A stretch of DNA of 12,803 nucleotides. Origin: Chloroflexota bacterium. GTDB lineage: Bacteria > Chloroflexota > Anaerolineae > Promineifilales > Promineifilaceae. A model generated the notes under the pieces. It had not been told where the DNA came from, did not search any database, and saw only the letters and a program-made list of their open reading frames with translations. The stretch lies in contig JAJRTP010000082.1 in NCBI GenBank assembly GCA_024278255.1, forward strand, positions 1 through 12,803, in the 5' to 3' direction. Positions 1-7,815 of the stretch are shown here, piece after piece; position 1 is the stretch's first letter; every line of letters begins with the position of its first letter. The position numbers were made by a program, and so were the translations under genes.

Positions 1-257
1 CGCATCCCATCCACATGCACGGCGAGCAATTCCAGATCCTGGATCGGCAGATCAGCCGCTCTGGCCGGGCCGCCTGGGAGAGCCTCAGCGAAGGTTTCGT
101 GGATGAGGGCTGGAAGGACACGGTCCTGGTGATGCCGGGCGAGCGCGTGCGGGTCATCCGTCGCTTCGAAGATTTCACCGGTCTGTTCCTCTACCACTGC
201 CACAACCTCGAGCACGAAGACATGGGCATGATGCGCAACTTCGAGATCGTCGCCTGA
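1..257 (+). CDS. Multicopper oxidase, C-terminal end (partial, cut by window start)
   Basis: The frame is open from base 3 to the TGA at 255-257 and gives the last 84 residues of a multicopper oxidase. The fragment opens with HPIHMH, the domain-3 motif supplying type 1, 2 and 3 copper histidines. It ends with HCHNLEHEDMGMM, which holds the type 3 His pair around the type 1 Cys, the second type 1 His and the axial Met. The family couples oxidation of phenols, metals or other reductants to reduction of O2 to water, usually outside the cytoplasm. The next gene (536-2236) has the same C-terminal motif block, and the two are clearly similar at DNA level there, so this is a tandem paralogue pair. 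No terminator is evident after it. The N-terminus, export signal and domains 1-2 lie outside the window, so substrate class cannot be judged. Confidence 0.93.
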   Translation, partial: HPIHMHGEQFQILDRQISRSGRAAWESLSEGFVDEGWKDTVLVMPGERVRVIRRFEDFTGLFLYHCHNLEHEDMGMMRNFEIVA

Positions 258-376
258 AGGAATGCTGGATATTAAACCGAAGTCGTAACAAGACCGGGAG
301 TTTTGTTTCCGTTGATCTCATAGTGACTTCAGTTTAGATTGCAATCAGATGGAGAACAGTCGTTTTGCTTGTTGCC

Positions 377-441
377 GAGATTAGAGATTGAACGTTCTCT
401 GGTTGAGCATCAATCTCCCAATCTCTTAATCTCCTAATCTC
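377..441. repeat. AATCTC tandem/inverted repeat in intergenic region
   Basis: Four copies of AATCTC spaced 8-9 nt apart lie at 411-441. Their near reverse complement, gagattagagattg, is at 377-390, so the RNA could fold into a hairpin with a loop of about 20-30 nt. There is no U-tract after the right arm (CAAAACG follows), so it is not a standard terminator. It sits between the two multicopper oxidase genes. The motif ctaatctcaaa at its right edge recurs near 9956-9966. Confidence 0.6.
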
Positions 442-535
442 AAAACGATTTTACTTTGTATTTTCCGCCGATCTGCGAATACCCAATATCAACAACAATA
501 ATACCGACACCCCCCAAACGAACAGGAGACAACAC

Positions 536-2236
536 ATGAATTCATCACAGACCACCAGGAGAGGTCTCAACCGTCGGGACTTTCTGCGCCTCTCCGGCCT
601 TGGCGCGCTGGGCGTCGTCGCCGGCGGGGCGATAGGCTTCCCTTCCATCGCTTCCGCTCTGACCGATTCGGCCGCAGGCATCGCCGAACCCGATGTCGAA
701 ATCAACCTGGAAGCAGTCCTCAGCCAGACGCCGATTTTACCCGGCCTGGAGACGCAGGTCTGGCGCTATCAGGCCGAGCTTGTCAAAGGCCCCGCCGAAA
801 CCGTGCAGCCGATCCCGGACACCTATCTTGGTCCCAGCTTTCTTTTCCGCCCCGGCCAGAATATCCGCATCAACTTCACCAACCGTCTCACAGAAGAAAC
901 CATCGTCCACTGGCACGGCCTACACGTCCCTGAAGCCGCAGACGGCCATCCTCGCCTGGTCATCGCCCCCGATGAAACCTAGGTCTACGAATTCACGGTG
1001 ATGGACCGGCCCGGCATGTACTGGTATCATCCCCATCCCCACGGCCGCACCGGCCCCCAGGCCTACAGGGGACTGGCAGGGCTGATCTTTATCTCTGATG
1101 GCAGTGAAGGGGAGCTGGGATTGCCCACCGGCGCATATGACGTGCCCCTGGTGTTGCAAGATCGCAGCTTCGATGGCCAGAATCAATTGAGCTATTATAC
1201 CCACATGGCAGGCTTCTTGGGGGATCAGATCCTGGTGAATGGGCAGGCCAACTTCAATCCCGTCGTAGAGAGAACAATCTACCGCTTCCGCGTCCTCAAC
1301 GGCTCCAACTCACGCATCTATAAGCTGGCCTGGCCCGATGCCACGCCCCTGACCGTGATCGGCACAGATGGCGGCTTGCTGGACGAGCCTGTGCAGCGCA
1401 ATTATGTGACTCTGGCCCCGGCCGAGCGGGTCGATCTGCTGGTGGATTTCAGCCAGTGGCCTGCGGGCAGCGCCATCACTTTACGCAGCCTTTACTTTGC
1501 CGGCGGCGGATTCGGCGGCGGCATGGGGGGAAATGATATGAACTTCGACCTCCCCAACGGCGCCGATTTCCCGATCATGAGCTTCCAGATCAGCGATGGC
1601 ACAACGCCCACGCCGACGCCCACCGCCACCGTGGTCCCCACCCTGACGCCCACCCCCACCGCCACCCCGTCCAATCTCACCCCCTCCGCCTATATGCCCC
1701 TGATTTTCGCCACCGGTGCTGGCGGCGGCCAATCGGGCGAGGCAGCTGTTTCTGGCTCGGACTTCAGCGCCGACACAGTGGAAGCGGTGCAGGCCGATCG
1801 CAGCTTTTATCTTTACATGCAATTCGGTCGCTGGACGATCAGTGGCCGCACTTTCCAGATGGAAGCCGTAGCGCCCGATGAGATCGTGGAGTTGGGCTCC
1901 AAGGAGGTGTGGGAGTTCGTCAACAACTGGCCGGGTGGTACGGGCGGCATGATGGGCGGCATGGCCCATCCCATACACATCCATGACTTGCAATTCCGGG
2001 TCATTTCCCGCCAAGCGCCCACCGATTCGTTCCATCGCTCGAACTGGGAGACGGTCAAGGATGGGTATGTGGATGGCGGCTGGAAGGACACCATCTTGCT
2101 GATGCCCGGCGAGCGGGTGCAGGTAGAGCTGGAATTTAAAGACTACACCGGCCTCTTCCTCTACCACTGCCACAATCTCGAGCACGAAGACATGGGCATG
2201 ATGCGGAATTATCGTATTGTGGAGCCTGCAAACTAG
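536..2236 (+). pseudogene. Tat-exported multicopper oxidase (laccase/CotA-like) with one in-frame TAG
   Basis: The frame holds 566 codons, interrupted only by TAG at 980-982 (codon 149); reading continues in the same frame to a second TAG at 2234-2236. The start is set by AGGAGA at 524-529, 6 nt before ATG. The Tat signal is NRRDFLR (R13, R14) followed by a hydrophobic stretch and an Ala-rich cleavage region near 41. Copper ligands are complete: HWHGLH (125-130), WYHPHPH (H165, H167), HPIHIH (478-483), and H544-C545-H546, H550, M555. A Thr-Pro linker (356-385) followed by YMPLIFA lies between domains 2 and 3, which is unusual for this family. The stop falls inside domain 1, between the two copper His pairs, so neither half alone makes a full protein. 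The lack of any other lesion points to a very recent nonsense change, a sequencing error or readthrough. Reinitiation at GTG 998 or ATG 1001 has only a poor ribosome site and would lack export and half the trinuclear copper site. The function would be O2-dependent oxidation of phenols or metals outside the membrane. Confidence 0.88.
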
Positions 2237-2264
2237 GTCGATCGATCATCGGACATGCATCACG

Positions 2265-2299
2265 AAAGGCCGGGCTCTCCTCGAGGGCCCGGCCTTTTT
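2265..2299 (+). terminator. Intrinsic terminator of the multicopper oxidase gene
   Basis: AAAGGCCGGGC (2265-2275) pairs perfectly with GCCCGGCCTTT (2287-2297) around an 11-nt loop, and five T (2295-2299) close the right side. It begins 28 nt after the stop of the multicopper oxidase. The left arm has only AAA, so it would be a weak terminator for the convergent kelch gene, which ends at 2322. Confidence 0.88.
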
Positions 2300-2321
2300 G
2301 TTTATCGGTGAGGTGTGTTCG

Positions 2322-3875
2322 TTACGGTTTCACGACGGTGATGGTTGTGCCGTTGCTGTCGCCGTCGGGGTCGCTATTGGCGCCGGCATCGTAGCTCAGT
2401 GTGGCGTGACTGACGCCGGTCACGGAGAAGGTGACGTCGCCTTTCCTCTTGCTGATTTTGCCGCTGGTGACGCTACACGAGCCGCTGCCATCGGTGCTGC
2501 AGGTTGAGGAATTGACCTTGCCCCGGCTCCAGTCTCCCGTGACATCGGCGTTGGCAACGGGGACGCCGTTGTTATCCAGGACGAAGATGACCACGGTGGC
2601 CTTCCAACGGCGGCCCGCCCAGGCGCTGCTGCCGTCGAGATCGCTAATGTGGGCGGAGCTGGCAGAGGGCAGTGGGGTTGGCGTGGGGGCGGGGGTCGAA
2701 GTGGGAGCGGGGGTTGAAGTGGGAGCGGGGGTTGAAGTGGGAGTGTTGTTGTCAGGTGTATAGAGTACACTCGTCGCCACCTCAAAACCGTCAACGCTAT
2801 TGCCGCCCATCCCACCGGCTAACAACACCTGGCCATTGGGGAGCGCCATACCGATATGTCGAGAGTAATCGGCCGGAATGTCAGTTGTCGCCGCAAAAGC
2901 GCCAGTGGACGGGTAGTAAATCTCCGCGCTGCGGGGATTCCAGGGACCGCCGGCAAAGAGAACCCGACCATCCGCCAGGAGTGTGGCGGTGTGCTGGTAG
3001 CGGCCTGTAGTCAAATTGCCGGTAAGCGTCCAGGAACCGGTCGCCGGGTCATAGAGCTCGGCGCTGCCGTTGCTATCCGTCTGGCCTTGCAAACCCAGAC
3101 CGGCCGCAACCAGAACCCGGCCGTCGTTCAGCCGCGTGGCGGTATGGGCGTAACGGGCGATGTTCATGCTGCCCGTCGTCGTCCAGATGCCGGTGGCCGG
3201 ATCATAAATCTCGGCTTGGGTAACAACGTCAAAACCGAAAGAATCGTTAAAGCCGGCTGCAACCAGGACACGGCCGTCATTCAGCAAAGTCATTGTGCCT
3301 TCACCGTGCCCGCTGTTCATACTGCCCGTAGCCGTCCAGACGCCCGTAGCCGGATCGTAAAGTTCTGCGGTCCGGCTGCCACCCGCGTTACCGGCGACTA
3401 AAACGCGGCCGTCATTCAACAAAACAGCCATTTGCCCGGAACGTCCCTGGGTCATGCTGCCTGTGGCCGTCCAGGTATCCGTCGCAGGATCGTAAATCTC
3501 CGCGTTGGGGAAGATACCGGAATAAGCTGTTTCATATCCGGCAGCCAGGACACGGCCGTCTGCCAATTTTGTGAGCGACCCATGCACTTTGCTGAAGTTG
3601 ACCGGGCTGGTAAACGACCAGGTACCGGTAGCCGGATCATAAATCTCGGCCGTAAAGCTGCCACCGCCCCAGACTGCGCCACCGGCCACCAGGATACGGC
3701 CGTCATCGAGTTGCACAACACGATGATCGGCGCGGACACTGTTCAAGTCGCCGGTAAACGTCCAGGAATCAGCAGCCAGGGCGGGCAAGACCGCAATCAG
3801 GGCTAAGCCGATAACCATTAAAGTGATGGCGATGGCACGTGATTTGCGCTGGCGGGATTTTAGATAACGCATCAT
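2322..3875 (-). CDS. Exported kelch-repeat beta-propeller protein with C-terminal Ig-like domain
   Basis: The product has 517 residues. The N-terminus is a basic stretch plus a hydrophobic segment (about 14-31) ending in PALAA, a normal Sec signal peptide. About seven kelch-type repeats follow (about 36-377), each with a DGRVLVAGG strand and an AEIYDPATGTW strand. This pattern is typical of galactose-oxidase/kelch propellers; no copper-radical oxidase catalytic residues were recognised, so a binding or structural role is more likely. Residues 378-407 are a Thr-Pro-Ala linker. Residues 408-517 form a compact domain beginning AHISDLDGSS, resembling bacterial Ig-like domains found on exported proteins, with C459 and C467 possibly disulfide-bonded. 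The start is supported by AAGGAGA 8-9 nt upstream (3883-3889); the second Met is also possible. It is convergent with the multicopper oxidase. The cellular role is unknown. Confidence 0.93.
   Translation of the reverse strand: MMRYLKSRQRKSRAIAITLMVIGLALIAVLPALAADSWTFTGDLNSVRADHRVVQLDDGRILVAGGAVWGGGSFTAEIYDPATGTWSFTSPVNFSKVHGSLTKLADGRVLAAGYETAYSGIFPNAEIYDPATDTWTATGSMTQGRSGQMAVLLNDGRVLVAGNAGGSRTAELYDPATGVWTATGSMNSGHGEGTMTLLNDGRVLVAAGFNDSFGFDVVTQAEIYDPATGIWTTTGSMNIARYAHTATRLNDGRVLVAAGLGLQGQTDSNGSAELYDPATGSWTLTGNLTTGRYQHTATLLADGRVLFAGGPWNPRSAEIYYPSTGAFAATTDIPADYSRHIGMALPNGQVLLAGGMGGNSVDGFEVATSVLYTPDNNTPTSTPAPTSTPAPTSTPAPTPTPLPSASSAHISDLDGSSAWAGRRWKATVVIFVLDNNGVPVANADVTGDWSRGKVNSSTCSTDGSGSCSVTSGKISKRKGDVTFSVTGVSHATLSYDAGANSDPDGDSNGTTITVVKP
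2692..2745 (-). repeat. 18-nt tandem repeat encoding the STPAPT linker
   Basis: Three adjacent 18-nt units (2692-2709, 2710-2727, 2728-2745) differ by only one or two bases and encode repeats of the hexapeptide STPAPT in the linker of the kelch protein. Near identity at DNA level indicates recent slippage or unequal exchange, so linker length may vary between strains. Confidence 0.85.
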
Positions 3876-4125
3876 AAGTATATCTCCTTATGCTTTAGGG
3901 GCCGGAAAATGCACTTCCCGACCAGGAAATTGACCATGTATCCCTCACGCATCCCTATGATTTCCGCGAATTTTGACAGCATGACTTTGGCGGCAGGCAG
4001 GCGCATCCGCCCGTCACCAGAGGCAGTGTCTGCCAGCATGGTTCGGAAAAAACAAAAACGTATGAAAGGGAATTTCTTGGAAACGGCTCCGTGTTAGCGC
4101 GCTAAGTTAACCATTTTGCTGCCCT

Positions 4126-4147
4126 AAAAAAGCCCCGCTCAAGGGGG
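4126..4147 (-). terminator. Candidate intrinsic terminator of the minus-strand cluster
   Basis: Read on the minus strand this is CCCCC, a short loop, GGGGC and then six T (the A run at 4126-4131). The stem is only about 4 G-C pairs (4133-4136 with 4143-4146), so it is modest. Its place about 210 nt downstream of the GT-C gene suits the end of that transcript. Confidence 0.45.
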
Positions 4148-4303
4148 ATTTACAAAAAGACAGACTGACCGTTTACATCTTGGATACAGGGGCTATTCTA
4201 GCCAGTATGCGGATCGTTATCCGTGTGATGGCTTACATTGCGCATTTTTTGCCGGGGAAATCTTGCTGGCAGCCCATCGAAAAGACCCGGTTTCACGCTG
4301 TAA

Positions 4304-4322
4304 GGCGATTTGGCAAATCGCC
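4304..4322. repeat. Short palindrome downstream of the GT-C gene
   Basis: GGCGATTT (4304-4311) and AAATCGCC (4315-4322) are perfect inverted arms around GGC; after one mismatch GTA/TAC adds three more pairs. There is no T run on either strand, so it looks more like a dispersed REP-type palindrome than a terminator. Confidence 0.55.
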
Positions 4323-4360
4323 CTACGGAAATTCTAAATTTGCTGGAATCCGGTTATTTA

Positions 4361-5893
4361 CTATTCTTCCACAGCGTAAATTACCGCGTACTCATCCCGA
4401 TACACTTCCGTGAGAAGGGGGTCGGCCGCGGCGTCTGCCATGAAGGCTTCGTGTTTCAGGTCGGAGAAAACGTAGTCGCCGCCAAAACGGTCGCGGATGA
4501 TGGCGCCGGGGTCGTCTACCCGGCCGCGGGTGATTTGTTTCCACTCTTCAAACAGGTCGGCGTCGTACAGTTCCATGAAGGTGGGATCGAGGCCGGCCAT
4601 ATACACGGCGTCAGTGTTATAGAAGAAGAGGCGGGTAAAATCATCCCAATCGGTCTGAAAGATGTTGGCGCCGGGGGCGTTATCGTGCAGCCAGATGGCG
4701 GCTTGGGCGTAACGGTCGGCGGGGCGGCTGCGGGACATCAGGTCACGGCCGTCACGCACACTGACAAAGAGGGGATAGGCCAGGAGGAGGAGCATGGCTA
4801 TGGGAAGAGCGTAGGAGAGATACGGCCGTATCCCCGCCAGCTTCCCCCGCCAATCCCGCAGCAAGGGAGCCGAGGCAAACGCCAGAAAGAGCAGGGCAAA
4901 CGGCGGGAAATATTCCACAAAACGGCGTGACTGGAACAACATGTAACCAAAGACCACCACCAGCCCCAAAGCCGTCAGGGAAGCCTTGTCAATCCGGTCC
5001 TCGCGCCAGCCCAACGCCAGCGCGCCCACCAGGACGGCCAGCAAAGCCACGCCAGAATTTTCCACCAGCGTCCAGGTGCGGTACGGATTCCATTCATTGC
5101 CCACTTTGGTCGTGGACTCGCCGACTTTGGGCGCCAGATGGCCCAAAATGAATTCAATATTTTGCGGAAAATACGGGTTGATGAGCAGCCCCAGGCCAAT
5201 GCCTACTAGCGGATAAACGACCGCCTGCCAGACAATACGCCGCTGCAAAAGGAAAACGGCCGTCGCATACACCACCGCCATCACCACCAGCAGGGGAAAG
5301 GCATTGTAAAACCAGACGTAGAGAAAACCCAAAACCACCAGCCACTTATACCGCTCCGTCAAAAGTAAATGCAGACCAATCACCAGCAAAAGCAGTGAGG
5401 CGGATTGGGCGCGAGGCATACTCATCCGGTACAAAAAGGCTTCGGAGGAGGCAAACAGGGCAATGGCCCAAATGGCGGCGTAGGGCACTTTTTGCCCGCG
5501 CAGCAGCCACCAAACCGCCAGAAAAGCCAGCGAAGGCATAATGATGCTGGCAATTTTGGCTCCCTGCGTTAAGGCCAGCCCGCCATCTACGGCCGGATCG
5601 GTCGTGGCGAAGAGGGCCAGGAAGGCGTGGTAGAGCATGTGGTGGTCGTAGAAGGCGTCTTCGTTGAGGATAGTCGTAGGCAAATATGGAAAATCTACCT
5701 TGAGACCCTCATTGCGGATGAGATAGCCCATCTTCATGTGGTAGTAACCGTCGTTACCAGCTAATGAAGGCGTGCCGTACTGGACGATGGCGAACCCGGC
5801 GATAAAGATGGCAAAGAGGATGACGGCCGTAACCGCTGTTCTTACCCGGATTTGGGTTGAGGATACGGCCGTGTTGCCATCTGCTTCAGCCAT
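4361..5893 (-). CDS. GT-C fold membrane glycosyltransferase, STT3/oligosaccharyltransferase-like
   Basis: A 510-residue polytopic membrane protein with about ten or more hydrophobic segments and a soluble C-terminus from about residue 385. After the first membrane segment comes GNDGYYHMK (N47 D48 ... H52), like the first acidic motif of STT3/AglB/PglB and other lipid-linked-sugar transferases. DHH follows at 83-85, like the second acidic/metal motif. The soluble part has TDWDDF (414-419), which may stand where STT3 proteins have WWDYG; that equivalence is inference. The family moves sugars from polyprenyl-phosphate donors on the outer membrane face. The chosen ATG at 5893 lies 16 nt after the anti-sigma stop. 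Other in-frame ATGs reach 5947 but would overlap the Asp/Asn repeat of the upstream gene; no start has a good ribosome site. It probably belongs to the transcript of the sigma/anti-sigma pair. Acceptor unknown. Confidence 0.75.
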   Translation of the reverse strand: MAEADGNTAVSSTQIRVRTAVTAVILFAIFIAGFAIVQYGTPSLAGNDGYYHMKMGYLIRNEGLKVDFPYLPTTILNEDAFYDHHMLYHAFLALFATTDPAVDGGLALTQGAKIASIIMPSLAFLAVWWLLRGQKVPYAAIWAIALFASSEAFLYRMSMPRAQSASLLLLVIGLHLLLTERYKWLVVLGFLYVWFYNAFPLLVVMAVVYATAVFLLQRRIVWQAVVYPLVGIGLGLLINPYFPQNIEFILGHLAPKVGESTTKVGNEWNPYRTWTLVENSGVALLAVLVGALALGWREDRIDKASLTALGLVVVFGYMLFQSRRFVEYFPPFALLFLAFASAPLLRDWRGKLAGIRPYLSYALPIAMLLLLAYPLFVSVRDGRDLMSRSRPADRYAQAAIWLHDNAPGANIFQTDWDDFTRLFFYNTDAVYMAGLDPTFMELYDADLFEEWKQITRGRVDDPGAIIRDRFGGDYVFSDLKHEAFMADAAADPLLTEVYRDEYAVIYAVEE

Positions 5894-5909
5894 TTTAGGC
5901 AATACGCTT

Positions 5910-7118
5910 TTAGCTATTGTCGTTATCATTGTCATTCTCATTATCATTGTCTGAATGACCGCCGTTGTCGTTATCGTCGTTATCGTTATCGTTGTCGTTG
6001 TTATCGTTGTCGTTGTCGTTGTCGTTGCCGCTGTTATCGTTACTGTTGTCGTTGTTGTCGTTCATATTGTCATCATTGCTGTTATCGCCATCATCGCCAT
6101 TACTGTTGTCATCATTATGATTGTCATCCTCGTTGTCATTACCGTTATCGCCATTGTCATTCTCGTTGTCGTTGTCATTATTTGACGGAGGCGGCTGGGT
6201 AGCGGCAGGCGGCGGGGTGGGCGTATAAGTTGGCGTCAGTGTCGGTGTCACCGTTTCCGTGGGCGTCGGCGTCTTGGTGGGCGTCTCCGTAGCCGTCGGC
6301 GTGGCGGTAGATGTCGTCGTCGGCGTGCTGGTGGATGTGGCTGTAGGCGTCGCCGTTGGGGTGTGGCTGGGCGTCGCCGTCACGGTTGGCGTGGGGGTTT
6401 CCTCCGTGTCTACGGGCGGGACGGGTTCGGGCGGGGGCGCATCGCCTGTTAACACAATGATGCGGCTGGCGGTAAGGTTGCCCTCGTGGGTACGGCCGTA
6501 AACGCGGGCCAATTCATCTATTTGGGGATGGCCTTCTACGGCCGTTTCCCCCGTAATTCCCACCAAAATCGAGGCCACCACCCAGTGGTCGTCGGCCAGC
6601 GTCTCGATAAGGCCGTCAAAGGTCACGTCGGCATCCCGGCCGGACAGCAGCAGCATTTCCACTTCCCGGATGCGCTCTTCCCGGAACTGCTCAATCAGGG
6701 CCATACGATCTTCCGGCGAACCGGCCCGCGCCAAACGTGCCTGCTCGACGAACAGTTTGGTGTTGTACAAAGCATCGCCAGGCAAAGACGTCGCCGAGGC
6801 GGAAACAAAGGCGACGCCAAAAAAGATGAGGAACGCAGCCAGGGCCAAGGTGGGCGCCAGCGCCTTGCGCAGCCAGAACCACCAGGGGCGGCTAACTATG
6901 GCGGCAGGAGCGGCGGCGGCAGCCAAAAAGGCTTTGCGGGAGGCTGCTTTGGCCTCACGCGGCGGATTAGGCGCTAAAACAGACAGTTGAGCGGCCGTAT
7001 TGAGAAACGGCCGTAACCCCTCCGCTTCCTCCGGGAAACGAGCCAGAATATCATTTGCCGACATGCCCTGTTCCAGCATGTCCAAAGCTGCCATGAGGGT
7101 TTGGTCTGATACGTTCAT
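5910..7118 (-). CDS. Membrane anti-sigma factor (DUF5667/DUF5666-like) with Asp/Asn-rich tail
   Basis: A 402-residue product. The cytoplasmic N-terminus (1-84) is helical and should bind the sigma factor; there is no zinc-binding HxxxCxxC motif. One membrane helix spans about 85-105. LPGDALYNTKLFVEQARLA (112-130) is the usual DUF5667 signature. Residues about 165-222 read like a DUF5666 small beta domain (TFDGLIETL, DHWVV, NLTASRIIVL). Residues 241-304 are a Thr-Pro linker, and 312-402 are almost only Asp and Asn with a few Ser, Gly, Glu and His. With N-in topology the linker and acidic tail lie outside the membrane. Its ATG overlaps the sigma stop as ATGA, so the two are translationally coupled, as usual for sigma/anti-sigma pairs. 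The acidic tail is not a normal part of this family. It echoes the lipoprotein at 7922-8974, which suggests a shared ligand or direct contact. Confidence 0.85.
   Translation of the reverse strand: MNVSDQTLMAALDMLEQGMSANDILARFPEEAEGLRPFLNTAAQLSVLAPNPPREAKAASRKAFLAAAAAPAAIVSRPWWFWLRKALAPTLALAAFLIFFGVAFVSASATSLPGDALYNTKLFVEQARLARAGSPEDRMALIEQFREERIREVEMLLLSGRDADVTFDGLIETLADDHWVVASILVGITGETAVEGHPQIDELARVYGRTHEGNLTASRIIVLTGDAPPPEPVPPVDTEETPTPTVTATPSHTPTATPTATSTSTPTTTSTATPTATETPTKTPTPTETVTPTLTPTYTPTPPPAATQPPPSNNDNDNENDNGDNGNDNEDDNHNDDNSNGDDGDNSNDDNMNDNNDNSNDNSGNDNDNDNDNNDNDNDNDDNDNGGHSDNDNENDNDNDNS
5913..6185 (-). repeat. Low-complexity tract encoding the (Asp/Asn) tail of the anti-sigma factor
   Basis: The tract is built from GTC/GTT/ATC/ATT triplets on the plus strand, giving GAC/AAC/GAT/AAT codons in the gene. 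Repeats of 6 and 12 nt dominate. Asp and Asn codons differ by one G/A transition, so slippage and transition can reshape the tail without breaking the frame. In the wrong frame it reads as poly-Val/Ile. Confidence 0.8.
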
Positions 7119-7753
7119 TGTGATGCCCCCATCTCCGATTGCGTCATTGTGCGCGTCAGGGCGGCTACGGCCCGCACCTGTAACATTTTTACCGATCCTT
7201 CACTTTTTCCCATCGTTTCCGCCGCTTCCCGAATCGGCATACCATATCCAAATCGTAAGGCTAATACCTGCTGTTGATCCTCTGTCAGATGCTGCATCGC
7301 CTGCTGCAACTGCTCCGACGCCAACGCCGACTCCAAATGCTGTTCCGGCCCCGGCCCCTCATGGGGTGTGGATTCATCCAGTTCTGTTAAATTGGCCCGG
7401 CGCTTTTTGCGGTAATACTCTTTCACCACATTGGACGCCACGCCATAAAGCCAACCTCGGATTGTGTTCTGCGGCGCGTGCTTGTCGCGCAGCGCATTCA
7501 ACAATCGCAAAAATACATCGCTGGTCAGGTCTTCCGCCATATGCGAATCATCTACCCGAAAGGCTATGTATCTGTAAATAGAATCGTAATAGGTCTCATG
7601 AATCAGGGCTAACGCCTCTTGATCCATCGCCCTGGCCCGGTGAAGAAGGGTGTACTCGTCTACCACGTTCTGAAATTTCTCCTGTTTGAGAACTGAATCT
7701 GCCGGACAGCCTGCCTGCCGCACATTTTGTTTATTATAGACTAACTGTGTCAC
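7115..7753 (-). CDS. ECF-type RNA polymerase sigma factor
   Basis: A 212-residue protein. Sigma region 2 covers about 40-118, with YDSIYRYIAFRV, the core-binding/-10 helix AEDLTSDVFLRLL, and IRGWLYGVASNVVKEYYRKK. Region 4 covers about 145-205, with LTEDQQQVLALRFGYGMPI and a helix-turn-helix IREAAETMGKSEGSVKML that contacts the -35 element. There is no region 1.1 or 3, which defines the ECF class. The called start is GTG at 7753, giving about 35 residues before region 2; a later start is possible because the ribosome site is weak. The stop codon overlaps the ATG of the anti-sigma gene. The factor should be held by that membrane partner and released on an extracytoplasmic signal. It may control its own operon and the lipoprotein upstream. 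Confidence 0.93.
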   Translation of the reverse strand: MTQLVYNKQNVRQAGCPADSVLKQEKFQNVVDEYTLLHRARAMDQEALALIHETYYDSIYRYIAFRVDDSHMAEDLTSDVFLRLLNALRDKHAPQNTIRGWLYGVASNVVKEYYRKKRRANLTELDESTPHEGPGPEQHLESALASEQLQQAMQHLTEDQQQVLALRFGYGMPIREAAETMGKSEGSVKMLQVRAVAALTRTMTQSEMGASQ

Positions 7754-7815
7754 AAGCTGCTACCTGGTACATTACACATTTCAGATTGACGCTGGTTCTC
7801 TTTGCCAGACCTGTT

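Larger units (their letters stand above)
3876..4360. other. Intergenic region of 485 nt without a convincing gene
   Basis: It lies between the kelch gene start (3875) and the end of the GT-C gene (4361), both on the minus strand. It should contain the kelch promoter and leader, but I could not pick a confident -35/-10 pair. It holds the kelch ribosome site (3883-3889), a candidate minus-strand terminator (4126-4147) and a short perfect palindrome (4304-4322). A 62-codon plus-strand frame at 3909-4097 has no recognisable protein features and was not called. Confidence 0.6.

Noticed and set aside
279..292. GAAGTCGTAACAAG matches a conserved stretch near the 3' end of 16S rRNA
   Set aside because: Nothing on either side continues the rRNA match, so a 14-nt coincidence is most likely.
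980..982. Pyrrolysine or genome-wide TAG recoding in the multicopper oxidase
   Set aside because: Other genes here end normally at TAG, no insertion element is visible, and the site aligns with an ordinary Gln-type position rather than a catalytic one.
2322..3875. Galactose oxidase-type enzyme
   Set aside because: The kelch-type propeller is there but no copper-ligand Tyr/His/Cys set was seen; only two Cys were found, both in the C-terminal Ig-like domain.
3909..4097. 62-codon plus-strand ORF
   Set aside because: Odd composition and no recognisable motif, membrane segment or family resemblance; it lies in the expected promoter region of the kelch gene.
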